Origin: Psilocybe azurescens
Taxonomy: Eukaryota > Basidiomycota > Agaricomycetes > Agaricales > Agrocybaceae
Assembly (NCBI GenBank): GCA_023853785.1
Contig: JAJIRX010000630.1
Coordinates: 1-47,160, forward strand
Direction: 5' to 3'
Length of the DNA stretch: 47,160 bases
This document shows positions 32,437-43,594 of the stretch, piece by piece (positions within the stretch are counted from its first letter, which is position 1; every line of letters starts with the position of its first letter). The notes below the pieces were generated by a model. That model saw nothing but the letters and a program-made list of their open reading frames with translations. It ran no database searches and was not told the origin of the DNA. The translations under genes were made by a program, and so were the position numbers.

Positions 32437-33620
32437 GAGGTCTTTACACTCCCCACAGGTGCCGATCGGAACCGGTCGGAATCCGACCGGTTCTGACCAG
32501 AATTTTATTTGGCAGTGTCCCTGCCAAATTAGCAGTAAAATGTCCAAATTTTTCCGACCGGATTCCGACTGGATTCCAATCGGAACCACCGGTACCAACC
32601 GGTTCCACTATTAACAAGTCCGACCAAAATCCGATTGGAATCCAACCGGAATCTGACTGGAATTCAAGTGGAATTCATCAAATTTGAAACCCAATTAGAC
32701 CCAATTCTGAGTGGAATCCGAGTGGTACCAAGCGGAACCATATTATGTCAGCATACTATTTACAGCTCAGCAAGTAATAACACAAAAAGTATACATAGAT
32801 CTCAACAGTTTGTGACAAATTTGGTATTGTTAGAATTGTAAAATTGAAGAGAATATGTTTATGTAATAGTTATATAAAATTAAAAAATTGCTGGTAAAGA
32901 AATACCTATTTTTCATATAAATCTGTGCTTATATAATCTAAATGTCTTGAATAAAATTAATCTTTGTATTCCATTAATTTCTATTATTGTAACACTATTA
33001 ATATATAGCTAACAGAGTGCTATTTTGTTGCAAAATATAGTTTACAATATCTATATATATTCAAATTTACAGTATTTTGTATATTGAACATGCTGACATA
33101 ATATTCAGATGATGGTGTAATTACAGATGCATTGCCCTCAATTTTCTGATCATTTTGATATATAATATGTGGGTATAGCTTCAGAGGAAGTGCCAGAATA
33201 TATTATTGGGTGTTGTAAAGAATGGTATATAATTCATAAAATGTTGATAATACCACAAGCAATAATAGTATAGTTGGTAATGTGTGTATAGAATTAATAT
33301 ATATGAAGCTGTTGGTTCAATTCCTGTTGAGTGCATTTTATAATTTCGCATTTATTACAAATATCATGACCTCGAATGATTACTTAAGAGCTTATGTAAG
33401 TAATATTATGTAATACTAAATAAGCAGACTATATCATGTGATTTCAATACATTATTTATAAGCTTATGTAAGCAATTATTATGTAATGCTGACTAAGCGT
33501 TGTATTATACACTGATTAAGTACGTTATGAGAAATTCCGATTGGATTCTGACCGGTTCCAATTGGTTCCGACTGGGTCTAAGTGGTTCCGACCGGTACCG
33601 TGGGGCACTGTAAAGTACTG
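32437..33620. mobile_element. hAT-like MITE 2 (1.2 kb) with GGTTCCGACC subterminal arrays
   Basis: 8-bp duplication AATCTTGA. Left end GAGGTCTTTACACTCCCCAC; right end inverted CAGTACTTTACAGTGCCCCA; the two continue with GGTxCCGxTCGGAACC. This is the same terminal family as MITE 1 (GAGGTCTTTAC / GTACTTTAC). Subterminal zones (32455-32760, 33530-33600) are arrays of GGAACCGGTCGGAATCC-like words in both orientations. The interior is strongly AT-rich with a tRNA-like segment and no coding frame. Non-autonomous; inserted in the gypsy integrase. Confidence 0.83.
33255..33340 (+). repeat. tRNA-derived (SINE-like) segment in MITE 2
   Basis: A-box TAGTATAGTTGG (33266-33277) and B-box GGTTCAATTCC (33314-33324) are 36 nt apart, a normal Pol III spacing. 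The anticodon arm between them is AT-rich and unpaired, so it is not a working tRNA. It shares GTTCAATTCCTGTTG with MITE 1. Confidence 0.55.
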
Positions 33621-33805
33621 AATCTTGACGTGATGCAGATGCAGGATGCCTACTTGACCAAGGTACAACAGGCGTATTGTCCAACACCGAGTTCTGGAGA
33701 TCGATGCAAGATGGATGACTAGTGCTTTCCACCAGCAACCGCCGCTGCAACTACAAATGCAAGGGCACCAAACAAGTAGCAAAGTTCATGCCTAAATACA
33801 GTGAG
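33621..33805 (+). pseudogene. Ty3/gypsy integrase C-terminal part
   Basis: Begins in the AATCTTGA duplication and reads LDVMQMQDAYLTKVQQAY. After shifts it gives TSAFHQQ and CKGTKQVAKFMPKYSEV, the segment that in related elements leads to the SH3-like/chromodomain end. Similarity stops near 33803; no chromodomain or 3' LTR follows, because the helicase element begins. The gypsy element is therefore 3'-truncated. Confidence 0.68.
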
Positions 33806-33895
33806 GTTGTTTGTGGATTTTAGGTATTCTTTTTCTATTTCTTTCTAGAATCCTGTGAAAGTGATCTTTATCAGAGGCCGATCTCTAACCCCAAG

Positions 33896-33927
33896 TGAAT
33901 TTTATGTTCCATGGAACATAAAATTCA
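33896..33927. repeat. Perfect 32-bp palindrome
   Basis: The half-site TGAATTTTATGTTCCA is followed directly by its reverse complement. It lies at the outer left of the helicase element. Related imperfect palindromes built on TTATGTT / AACATAA occur at 34447-34476 (13-bp arms, CATA loop), about 34641-34667 and in the right arm. Confidence 0.9.
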
Positions 33928-33964
33928 TCCAACTGGCCTCAAAGTGTAAATACTTATCATGAAA

Positions 33965-34150
33965 ACAAAGAATGTGTTTGAGGCCAGTGATTTTTATTAG
34001 CAAAAATCTGAATTTGTTTGAGGCCAGCCTCTGAGGTTGATTTTTAATAAAGAGAATATGAATTTGTTTGAGGCTGGCCTCAGAGGCTAATTTTTAAATG
34101 GAAAGTATGAATTTGTTTGAGGCCAGCCTCTGAGGCCAAATATTATGTTC
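33965..34150 (+). repeat. Short tandem repeats, unit about 49-60 bp
   Basis: Three to four units each begin GAATTTGTTTGAGGCCAGCC (or a diverged version) followed by TCTGAGG and an AT-rich spacer, near 33970, 34009, 34060 and 34108. The GAGGCCAGCCTC core is itself palindromic. Confidence 0.75.
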
Positions 34151-34335
34151 CACAAAACTTTTTTTGGTGAGACCAGCCTTAAAGCCTTTAAACACTGTAT
34201 ATTATATTCCATGAAATGTGCAATTCATTCAATGATTTCTAATGACTTTTCAGCTTATATCTCAGCCCTCAATATTAATTGTTGACTGATTGAGAATAGA
34301 GAACATATGAAGATGTTAAAGGCTATTCTGAGTGT

Positions 34336-34858
34336 TCAAATTTTATGTTTTATGAAACTTATCTTTCAGTAAAGTAAGCCCCCAATACAATAATATAGAA
34401 TCCTGATCAAGACTGCTGGTCAGAAGCCAGCTTCAAAATCCTGGTAAAATGTTATGTTTCATAAAACATAACATTTGCTCAACTGGCCTCAAAGTCCAGA
34501 CATTAACCATGGTCCATCAAAATAAAAATGTGTTTGATACCAGTGAGTATTAACTGTGGAAAGCATAAAAGTTTTCAAAGCCAGCTTCAAAGAGTTTTAA
34601 GTGAAAAATCTGAATTTGTTTGAGATCAGCCTCTGAAGCAAAATATTATGTTCCATAAAACATAGTATTTAGACTCTCAGACTAACCTCTAACATCTTCA
34701 TATGTTTTCTGTTCTTGTTAATTGTGAAAATAATAAAAGTGTTTGAGGTCAGCCTCATAGAGTGGGTTTTAACTGGAAAATCTAAATTTATTTTAGACTA
34801 GCTTAAAAGCATAAATATTATATTCTCTGAACTTATTTTTCATCAAGTCTTTCAGGAT
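34336..34858 (+). repeat. Left long inverted repeat arm, 523 bp
   Basis: Reverse complement of 41715-42237 without gaps over the whole length as read by eye, with only scattered substitutions. The arm contains the palindrome 34447-34476 and the words TTTGAGATCAGCCTCTGA and TTTGAGGTCAGCCTCATAGA. Confidence 0.92.
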
Positions 34859-35039
34859 ATTTTCTCAACACATTATGTATTTTTCACTAAAAATATAATT
34901 TGATCTATAAAACAACTACTCAGACAGCATCATGCTGTTATTAAACCAGAAAGAATGGTCATGTCCTTCTCTGTTGCAATAGCTAAAAAGCTTAAATGAA
35001 TTTATTATCAGTGATGTTGTCAAATTATAAACTCACATT

Positions 35040-35885
35040 TTCCTTTGCCTTTGTCTTGAATATCAGACAAAGGTTCAGAATTTTCATCATCATCATCATC
35101 TGGTTCTGTATCATCTTTTCAACAGCAACTTCTGAGGTGTGAGTTGGTGGTGTTTTGATGACTTTGACTAAAGATATGTCATTAGTATACAACTTGTGAA
35201 TAACATATAAAACATACCTTTCTTTCTGCTCTTTTCTTGCAACTGAAATCCACTTTCCACTCTGGTTCTTTTCCTCACCTCCAACTGCAAGTCATTGGCA
35301 CTTGGTGGGATAATAAGGCTTTCCAAGCAGCTTTGAAAAGGACCGAATGTTCCAATAAAATTTCCTGTAAGCCATGTCCAATCAAAGCTTCTTTGATTTG
35401 ATCAGCTCTGAGATGATCCCCAATCTTGAGCTCTTTGTTGGAGATATACCTCTTGTGTTTACATAAAGCAGCATGGCTCACTTGCTAAAAAAAATTACAA
35501 TAATAAGTTTCACCAAATTTAAATTTTGAAACAAAAAAAACTTACAGGAAGGAGTTGTTGTAAAGTACACATAATATTTTCAGAGATGTGGATCTCATCG
35601 TTTTCCACAGTGGCAGTAATATTTGAAAAGCTTTGTTGATTTTGGAAATGACAGATTTTATAACTTGGTCTCCAACAGAAGCTGCAAAATCCTGTTGAAG
35701 AGGAGCTAAATAAGCCAAGCTTTCATCATCATCAGCCAAGTTTACTTCTTCATCCAGAGAAAATTTCCAGTTGGCTGCTGTTGGCCAAAAGACTACATTA
35801 GTGGCCAGATATTTAGTTATTGCATGCTGAATTTGGGAAAAGAGATAAATTGACAGACAGGTGCCAAGTATTTGTTCAAAAGGTT
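35040..35885 (-). pseudogene. Unidentified gene divergent from the RecQ-like helicase
   Basis: A coding-like minus-strand frame from about 35885 reads SGKPFEQILGTCLSIYLFSQ, then AITKYLATNVVFWPTAANWK, an acidic LDEEVNLADDDESLAYLAPL, and DQVIKSVISKINKAFQIL to about 35542. A GT-AG intron (about 35485-35543) is followed by SHAALCKHKRYISNKELKIG, DHLRADQIKEALIGHGLQEI and FKAAWKALLSHQVP to 35275. A further piece near 35100-35160 has a Glu/Asp-poor tail after a TTC/ATC microsatellite (35088-35103). The intron join is out of frame by one base and no start is clear, so it is at least slightly degenerate. Not recognised; helical, soluble, charged. It shares its upstream region with the start of the helicase gene. 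Confidence 0.45.
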
Positions 35886-38800
35886 TTCCAGACTACAAAA
35901 ATTCCATGTCCAATATTGCAGGATTGCAAGAAGAAGACAAGATATTGACAGTGTTGATGGATGTGTGGAATTCTTCAGTTTATCATCCATATCTGCAACA
36001 ATATGGCTTTTGCTTTCATAAATTTCTCAAGTTGATCCTTTTTGTGGAATGTGGAATAGCATTGGGAAAGAAGAGTGTGAATACACATCTACACAAAACA
36101 CATAGCTCAGCCAAAATGCATACATCTTGATCTCAATCATCTTGACCGAGTTCTTTCTCAACTTGGTTCACAGAAACTCCTTGATGTTGGGCTAATGGTC
36201 ACCCTACGCCCTCAAATTGAAGGTCTTCCAATTGCAATAAATACTTATCTATGTGGAATATGTGATCACATCAGAGGCAATAAAGAATCAATAAAGCTCT
36301 GTCATCATCAAGCACATCCTACCATCCAACAATCCACACAATGAAAACATGTTGCTGTCCAGCAGCTTCAACACACACATAACACTTTTGTCTTTGCAAT
36401 CTCTTTAATTGATACACCAGCAATCATCTCTATTGACAATTTATTTTGCCCATTGATTAAAATCATAATATGAAGGATTCCATAATGGCTGTTCATAATA
36501 TTGGTTTGGAGCTTTGGTTCACAGAATGGGAAGAAAACAGTGTCCACACTATAGCTGATCCAACCATTTTCTATCTTGCACTGTCCCAACTCAAATTTCT
36601 CCAGATTTAAAGAGCCTTCCAGTGTTACACCAGTTATTTCCATACAGGAGTATCTGCTCAGGCTCACATATGCACAACAACACTCTCATTCTCTATCTTT
36701 GACTTGGGCAAAAAATTCAGCAGATGAATTACAGAAAATAATCTCTCAATATTTTATTCATTAAGAAGTCATACTTATCTTGCATTCTCTATTGCCTACT
36801 CAACAATGAGTCTCTCCAAAATTTGGTGGACAGACTCAAACAATTTTACATCAATGCTATATCAAGGACACCCAATTACATTTGGACAACATTGGGCACA
36901 CATTCATTAATGTGGAAAAAGACATAGTCAGAATTTGGGAAAACGATCTGCTTTTTTGATCAGCCACTTGGACAGAACTACACTCAACTCATTGACAATC
37001 TCAGAAATACCAACATTGGGTATTCATTGTTTTCTGATCCTTGCAATACAGGTTTCAGATCTTCAAAAATATCCTACTCAACACCATTCTGAACACACCA
37101 ACACTAAAGAATACATTTCTAAGAGGCTACACCTCAGAAGGAAATTCAATATGGAATGCAATGGCCTTTCACATATCGCTGATGCAATATTCTGCTTTTC
37201 ATCAACTGCTCCAAACAAAATCAAAAGGAACTGCAGGCTCAGCATCCAGAGGCACAGAAATTGCTTGTTTTATTTTCAAAAACACTCCAGTCAGACCATC
37301 TAGAGGCCTTGTTATGATGGGAAAATACTTGGCATATCTTTTCCAGTATAGCAAAGAAACTGCTATTACACTCAAGGACAAAGTTATATCATATGCCTTT
37401 GATGCTCACACATCAAATCTTCTTATTCAAGACCTGGCTATTGCAAGACCATTTGCTCAGTTGGCTGCTCTCATTTGCTTTCCTGCCAACAACTCCATTT
37501 ATCAAATATACAACAGTCTTTTATTTGTCAACTTTGATAAAATCTTCACCACCACTAACATCACAATATATATGAAAAAATACTTCATATCTACTTTTGG
37601 CTACTGCATTGGCATTAGTGACTGGAGACACATCAGCATTGGCTTTAGAAAAAAGCTAGCTGGTAATGTAGAGAAATTAGTAGAAGAAGATGTATAAGAA
37701 ACCGTTGGAGCTGCTCAAGCTCATCGTAGCAAAGCAATCAAAAACAGGATATGTGCTATTAGTGCCACTGCACTTGGATCTGGAAATACTGATGATATTA
37801 TACCTTTATATCTGGAGAACAGAACAGATTAGCAAAAAGTTTGCCAAGTGAAGCAAGATGGATGTCCCTTACCATATTGTCAATGCATGGCCAATGATAT
37901 CCCACCTCCAACAAAATTCTGCCAATAATTCAGCTGTTTCAATGGCTTAAGAATTAATATCTTTGTTGGCCCCAACACTCAAAGACATGGTTTGGGATTC
38001 AATAAAAGAAGCCTTAACAGAGGCTAATTTACAAAATTTAAGTTTTACCAAACTTAAAATTCAACCAAAATCACCAATAGTGAGTAATTAATTGTCCAAT
38101 ATTGATTAATATAATGTTTTTATTTAGATACAAGTTACCCAAAATTAAGTTTTACCAAATCTAATATCCAGGAAGACTTAATTTCTGTATATAATTTCTT
38201 CACTTTTATATATTTATCTAAAAATATATTATAGAAAGAGTCTGTTCAATTTCCAACAACAGAAAATACAGATGAACTGCATTCAGTAAGTTTACATTAT
38301 CATATTTGCCTAATCATGTCTAATTATTTTTAGTTTGACAATTTTTTCTCTTTCAATTCACCAAGACTGTCAGAGCAATCAATGGATGTTAACTATCCTC
38401 ACAGTTCTCCTGAACTAAGTCCTGCAAAACTTAATAATGACACTGAGTCTAAAGCTAATACTGTGAGACTTTGTCTATGACTTAAATTTTGTACTGAACC
38501 TTTACTATAGTCAGAATTTGATATGGATGTGCCTTTTATTGCACAATGGTCATCAACAAAAGCACTCAAGACTTTAATTAAGCTCACTAAAAAGCCAAAT
38601 ACTGACTGGACAACACCACTGCAAAAAGAAAGTGTCATGACTATTCTGAACTCAGAAAATGATATCTTGGCTGTCCTTAGCACTGGATCTGGAAAGTCAA
38701 TGCTTGCACTCATTTCTGCCTTTTGGAAGTCAATTCAATCACAGTTCTTCTTCTTCCAATCAATTCTTTGCTTATGGACTACAAAGACAAGCTCAAAAGA

Positions 38801-40053
38801 ATGGGCCTGCCTTTTTTGCATTATACTGGATATACAGTATCAAAAGGTTTCTGTTCAGCACATCTTGACATTGTCTCTGTAGATATGGCAAAGGAAGAGC
38901 ATTGGATATGATGGCTTGCAGAAGTGGATATAAGCATACCTGTTTTCTGCTTTTGTTTTGATGAAGGCCACTATATTATAACAGATTCTGGATTCCAGCA
39001 TGCCCTCAAGAATATCTGTCAGTTTAATCACTCCAAAGGCAACTAGCAGTTTTTTCTGGTACTATTCCACCACATTGCCAAAAACCAATTTTGACTCTTT
39101 TATGCTATACAACAATCTCCATTTTTTTACGCATCTTCTATCAGCAAAGCCAGAACACCGAATTATCAGAACATTACAGCATACATGTCGATATGATTGC
39201 AACATCTGCTTTTAGTGCTGGGAATGACTATCCTAGTGTCTGGCTTTTCATTTATGCTGGAACACCAAAGTTTATGATGAACTACATCCAGGAGATTTCA
39301 AGAAGTGGAAGAGATGGAAAACCATCATATTACTATTTTATTTCAGTCAACAAATGGACCAAAATTTACAAAGATGATCCAAAGGAACTCATGGGATTTG
39401 GTGAAATGCATGCTTTGGTCAACAATCAAGATCAATGTCTTTGTGAAATCATCACTTAATACAGTTATGATGTGGGCTCAAAATGTCTTCAAAACATGGC
39501 CAATGAACTATGCAGTCACCGCCAACCAAGTCTGGCAAATCAAAAATTAAGTTCCACCAAACTTAATATTCAAAAAAATGTGCCAATTCCATCCTTGACA
39601 ATCCTTCTCCCACCAAATGTTTATCAAGCTCCAATTTACTTATTCCCAACCAGTCAATCACCATTTCAACTCAATCACTTATAGCACTCAAAACTACCTT
39701 TGCCAAAGTTCAAGCCATGCAAAAGCATACAAACAGCAGACAATGGCCATTTATCAGAGAATGGAAGTTGATCTCAAGCTCTTCAAAACCAATGCTCTAT
39801 TTGTGTCTGAATAGAAAACAACAACACTGATCATCAATTCAAAAGCTGCATATCTATGAAGTCTAAAATGATGGATCAATATCAACAATTCAGAAAAGCT
39901 ATGGTATATGATATCAGGATTCATTCCAAGATTTGCTTCATTTGTCATATACCAAGCTTTGCAGATAGAATGCATGGACAGTTTGGTGGACTAAGGAACT
40001 GTGAGTATCTGGATATAATGGGTCCAGTTCTGTATTTCTTTTTGGGCTTTTAA
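35861..40053 (+). pseudogene. RecQ-like helicase with DUF3505-like N-terminus, degenerate
   Basis: N-terminal zinc-finger-like part (35861-36350): YLQQYGFCFHKFLKLILF, CGIALGKKSVNTHLHKTH, then CGICDH...HHQAHP. A long DUF3505-like middle (36930-37697) includes SRGTEIACFIFKNTPVRPSR and FGYCIGISDWRHISIGFRKK. Helicase motifs: I LAVLSTGSGKSMLALI (about 38670), II FCFDEGHYI (DEGH for DEAH, about 38950), III SGTIPP (about 39055), V AFSAGNDYPSVWLFIYAGTP (about 39210), VI QEISRSGRDGKPS (about 39290), and a C-terminal CFICHIPSF knuckle (about 39940). The segment between III and V is shortened, and many stops and shifts occur (for example 37695, 38040-38480, 38900, 39455). Such RecQ-like genes unwind DNA; related fungal ones are often telomere-linked. 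Non-functional copy. Confidence 0.78.
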
Positions 40054-41714
40054 GCCTTATTCTATAAAGGAAAAGTTTAAAATGAATTGGAAAAGGGTGG
40101 AAGACTTTGGTTAATGGCTGGTTTCAAAACCAGTTGTTGAAGAACAAAAATCTAATGTTGTGTCTGCTTTTTTAATTTGTGTACATTCTATCTTACACCC
40201 ATCAGAAGAAGAAGAATCACTGTATTAAGTCCTTTCTGGCAAGTTTTATAATAGCCAATATTATTTATTTTCAAAGTGTTCATGATCAGTGAAAAGACAG
40301 TTGCATGGATATCTGTGTAAAAGATGATAATGAGGAACACCTAAAATTTTATCATCCAAAAGTGCACATGTGTTATGATATATTCACAAAAAATGTGAAA
40401 AACTATGAAATATACAATATCATCTTGCAGCTAGGCAATGTGAACAACATAATAATTAATGTCTAAGCACTAGACACTTAGGCTAATCATTGTAACAAAA
40501 ATTAATATCTGTAAAAGGATGTGTCAACTAGAAACATTACAAAAAAAACAAAAAATATGAGTTGAAATTTCAATACAGTGCAGCAGCTGAATGTTTGGAA
40601 AAACACCAGCTACATGTGATACAAATATAGACTTGACTCCAAAGTACTCTAGAGGTCTTGCTGAGTGCAATACAGGTCCTATATAAGGATGGTAAATTTA
40701 CCCTTTGTCCCAATAAATTTTCTCTAGTAATAATTTACACTTGTAAATGTTTGGGATATGACACTGCAAGTGCTTTTTAAGAATTCATAAAATGTATGAC
40801 CTGCCACTACATATTGGGGATTTGCTTGGCTCAACTAATTGTGCTTTATATCAGGATAAATAGCTATTAACAATAAATGATAGCAAACAATTATATAATA
40901 TCTTGAAAGTGATATACGGAACTCATCCCATCCTTCTTTTATTGGTTTTTGGCACTGAACTACATTCTATATGATTTGATATAATAAACCAAAACCAAAA
41001 TACAAAACCAGATAAAGGTGGTCTAGACAAGATAAAAAAGACACTGTGTTGAGTTTGGTAAGGGTCGGCTTTGCCACTAGGATATGATGTATATGTGAGT
41101 GTGGAGTGTGGAGCTTAGAAATGTCTGAAAGAAAAAAATGAATAACAGGGTATATAAATGCATTGGCACATAGAGCAGCTACATTGTATCAAGTGACTCA
41201 GACCATAGAACATATACAATGTATACATATTACTCAGTGCAATAGAATTTTATAGAATATACCTATAATCAGAAGGTAGATAGAACATACAATGTAGTGA
41301 CTCAGCCAGTACTATAAAATTCTATGGACAAGCCCGAATGACACCCAACATTGGCTGCAGCCACTTATGTTGTGGGCTCAGCCCTGGTTTGTCCCTGGCT
41401 AAGCCAATGCCACAGGTTAGGCAAAATCTACAATTCAAACCGCTGTAATAAACAATTTTAACATGAATGGGTGGAATTAAACAGCTGAAAAAATGCATTG
41501 AAGTTGTATATGCAGTGTATAACAGCTTTGAGATTGCATGAGGTCAGCTCCAAAGTCTGCCACAGCCAATTATTCAATTGGCCAAAATATTAAGTATTAA
41601 CAGAAATGGATGGAAGTACATAACTGAAAAATTCACTAAAACTGAATATGCAGAGGATGAGAGCTTTACAATTGCATTAGTCCAATGTAAGCCACAGCTC
41701 AGCCAATGTTACAG
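40054..41714. other. Non-coding interior of the helicase element
   Basis: AT-rich, no coding frame over about 40 codons. Around 41160-41330 CAATGTA and GACTCAG words recur in a pattern like a decayed inverted repeat. Nothing else is recognised. Confidence 0.45.
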
Positions 41715-42237
41715 ATCCTGAAAGACTTGATGAAAAATAAGTTCAGAGAATATAATATTCATGCTTTTAAGCTAGTCTAAAATAAATTCAGATTTTCCAG
41801 TTAAAACCCACTCTATGAGGCTGACCTCAAACACTTTTATTATTTTCACAATTAACAAGAACAGAAAACATATGAAGATGTTAGAGGTTAGTCTGAGAGT
41901 CTAAATACTATGTTTTACGGAACATAATATTTTGCTTCAGAGGCTGATCTCAAACAAATTCAGATTTTTCACTTAAAACTCTTTGAAGCTGGCTTTGAAA
42001 ACTTTTATGCTTTCCACAGTTAATACTCACTGGTATCAAACACATTTTTTATTTTGATGGACCATGGTTAATGTCTGACTTTGAGGCCAGTTGAGCAAAT
42101 GTTATGTTTTATGAAACATAACATTTTACCAGGATTTTGAAGCTGGCTTCTGACCAGCAGTCTTGATCAGGATTCTATATTATTGTATTGGGGGCTTACT
42201 TTACTGAAAGATAAGTTTCATAAAACATAAAATTTGA
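41715..42237 (-). repeat. Right long inverted repeat arm, 523 bp
   Basis: Inverted copy of 34336-34858. Its outer edge is the last base before GC-rich sequence, so similarity ends exactly at the junction. Confidence 0.92.
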
Positions 42238-43563
42238 GAAATCCATGCGCATTCCAAAGCATACAACACACTCATCAATCATTACCCGAATCCACACCCA
42301 AAGTCCTCAATTATCCATCCCAGCATACCAATCCACAACCGACAACACGTCATACTCCTCCATCTCCTGCCCGCAACCCTCTCTATCCTCAGCAACAGCC
42401 TACGACACGCCCTCACCCCGCTCTTCGAGTTAATCCTTTTTTCCCCATTGCAACCAGCTGAACTGACGCCACTGAACCCCTTGCGCTCAGGCATCACGCG
42501 GTGCTTCATGAGCAGGAACACGATCATGTACGACATAGGCAGGACAGCGCAGCGTTGGCGTGCGAACCTGGAGACAGACACGGGTTTGAGGGAGAGTGGG
42601 GAGAGGAGGATCGGATGGGGCGGGCGGGTACCTGGGCGTCAATGAGGGAAAGAAGGAGCAGGGCCGGGTGCAGGTTCTTGCTGCCTGAACTGGGTCTTGA
42701 GCATCTCGCGCTCGATCTCGTCCATCATCCGTCCATCCTCGTCCTTCTCGCCCTGATCCGACGCACATTCACCACGCGACCGCTCGAAGAACTGCACATC
42801 AAGTTTTGCATCCGACACACCCTACATCATCAAGAAGCCCTTCAATCGAATGGTGTGGAGCGCGTCATGGACTTCGAGCTCCGCAATGCGCTGTCTACGT
42901 TCGGTAGAGAAGAGCGTGCTGTTGTTCTTAATGGCAGCGGAGTCGTTGTCCAGCTCGACGAGGGGGAAGCGGCCAAAGAAACTCGAGCTCTGATTCGAAG
43001 AATCAGCGACGCGGATGCCAGATCCACGGCGATACTTCACATCCAAGGCTGCCCTCGCAGTTGAAGGGGCATCAGCAACAACTTCGTCATCGATATCCTC
43101 AACAACAGATGCACCGGGATCAGACAGCGGTGTTGGACTCGTGAGCCTGCTCGCAGCTGCTGAGGACGCCACAGAGGCAGCGGCGTGCGTTGTGTTGACT
43201 CTTACTGCTTCTCGAAACCGTGCGTGACCATGCGATAGAGGTAGGTGAGCACTTTGAGAACCAACGATAGAATGCGCTGGCGGCACGGCGGGTGAGACTA
43301 GGGCGGGCATTCAATGAAGACGATGAAGAAGGACGTGACAGCTTTGGCTTGAGCGGGAGTGTGGACCTTGGCAGAGACAGGGTTAGGGTTAGGTGCAGCC
43401 TCGGCTCAGGGACGGGGAGCGGGACGGAGATGCCGAGTACGGCAGCGGCTACGGCGACGAATACGGCGGGAGGGTTGAAAATCTCCCCTTTCTCTTTCTC
43501 CTTCTTCAGTTGCAACTGCTGCTTCGCCTCCTGCAGCAATGTATTCAGCGCTACGAGTGACAT
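42238..43563 (-). pseudogene. Gene Y, copy 2 (unidentified, head-to-head with Sec61 copy 2)
   Basis: Minus strand, candidate start ATG at 43563: MSLVALNTLLQEAKQQLQLK, NPPAVFVAVAAAVLGIS (hydrophobic), a Pro/Ser-rich part, RQRILSLVLKVLTYLYRM (about 43250), GRFPLVELDNDSAAIKNNST, RRQRIAELEVHDALHTIRLK (about 42870), KLDVQFFERSRGE, DGRMMDEIEREMLKTQFRQQ (about 42715), and after a probable intron RQRCAVLPMSYMIVFLLMKH (about 42530). Hydrophobic segments near both ends suggest a membrane protein with a charged helical middle. Several stops and shifts (for example after GFLMM at about 42822). Shares segments and order with 13735-14015. I do not know the family. The 42238-42430 stretch is Pro/Ser/Thr-rich and may be unrelated. 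Confidence 0.5.
43380..43393 (+). repeat. Two interstitial TTAGGG telomere-type repeats
   Basis: GGGTTAGGGTTAGG, the telomere repeat of most basidiomycetes, lies inside gene Y copy 2 (read there as LTLTL). Only two units, so it could be chance or a scar of end repair. Confidence 0.6.
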
Positions 43564-43594
43564 ATAATGCTACTTTTGCTGCACGACATATAGT

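Larger units (their letters stand above)
33870..42237 (+). mobile_element. Helicase-bearing element with long inverted repeats
   Basis: An AT-rich block bounded left by gypsy pol (similarity ends about 33803) and right by an abrupt change to GC-rich host-gene debris at 42237/42238. Inside are two 523-bp inverted repeats, a RecQ/DUF3505-like gene on plus (35861-40053), a divergent gene on minus (about 35040-35885) and 1.6 kb of non-coding DNA (40054-41714). The left side extends about 460 bp beyond the matched arm with the same repeated words, so the right end is probably truncated. No target duplication can be defined. The mobile nature is inferred from the inverted repeats and the insertion into a retroelement. 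Confidence 0.6.

Noticed and set aside
33965..34150. Regularly spaced repeats that might look like a CRISPR array
   Set aside because: Eukaryotic context, few units, diverged repeats and similar spacers; ordinary tandem duplication.
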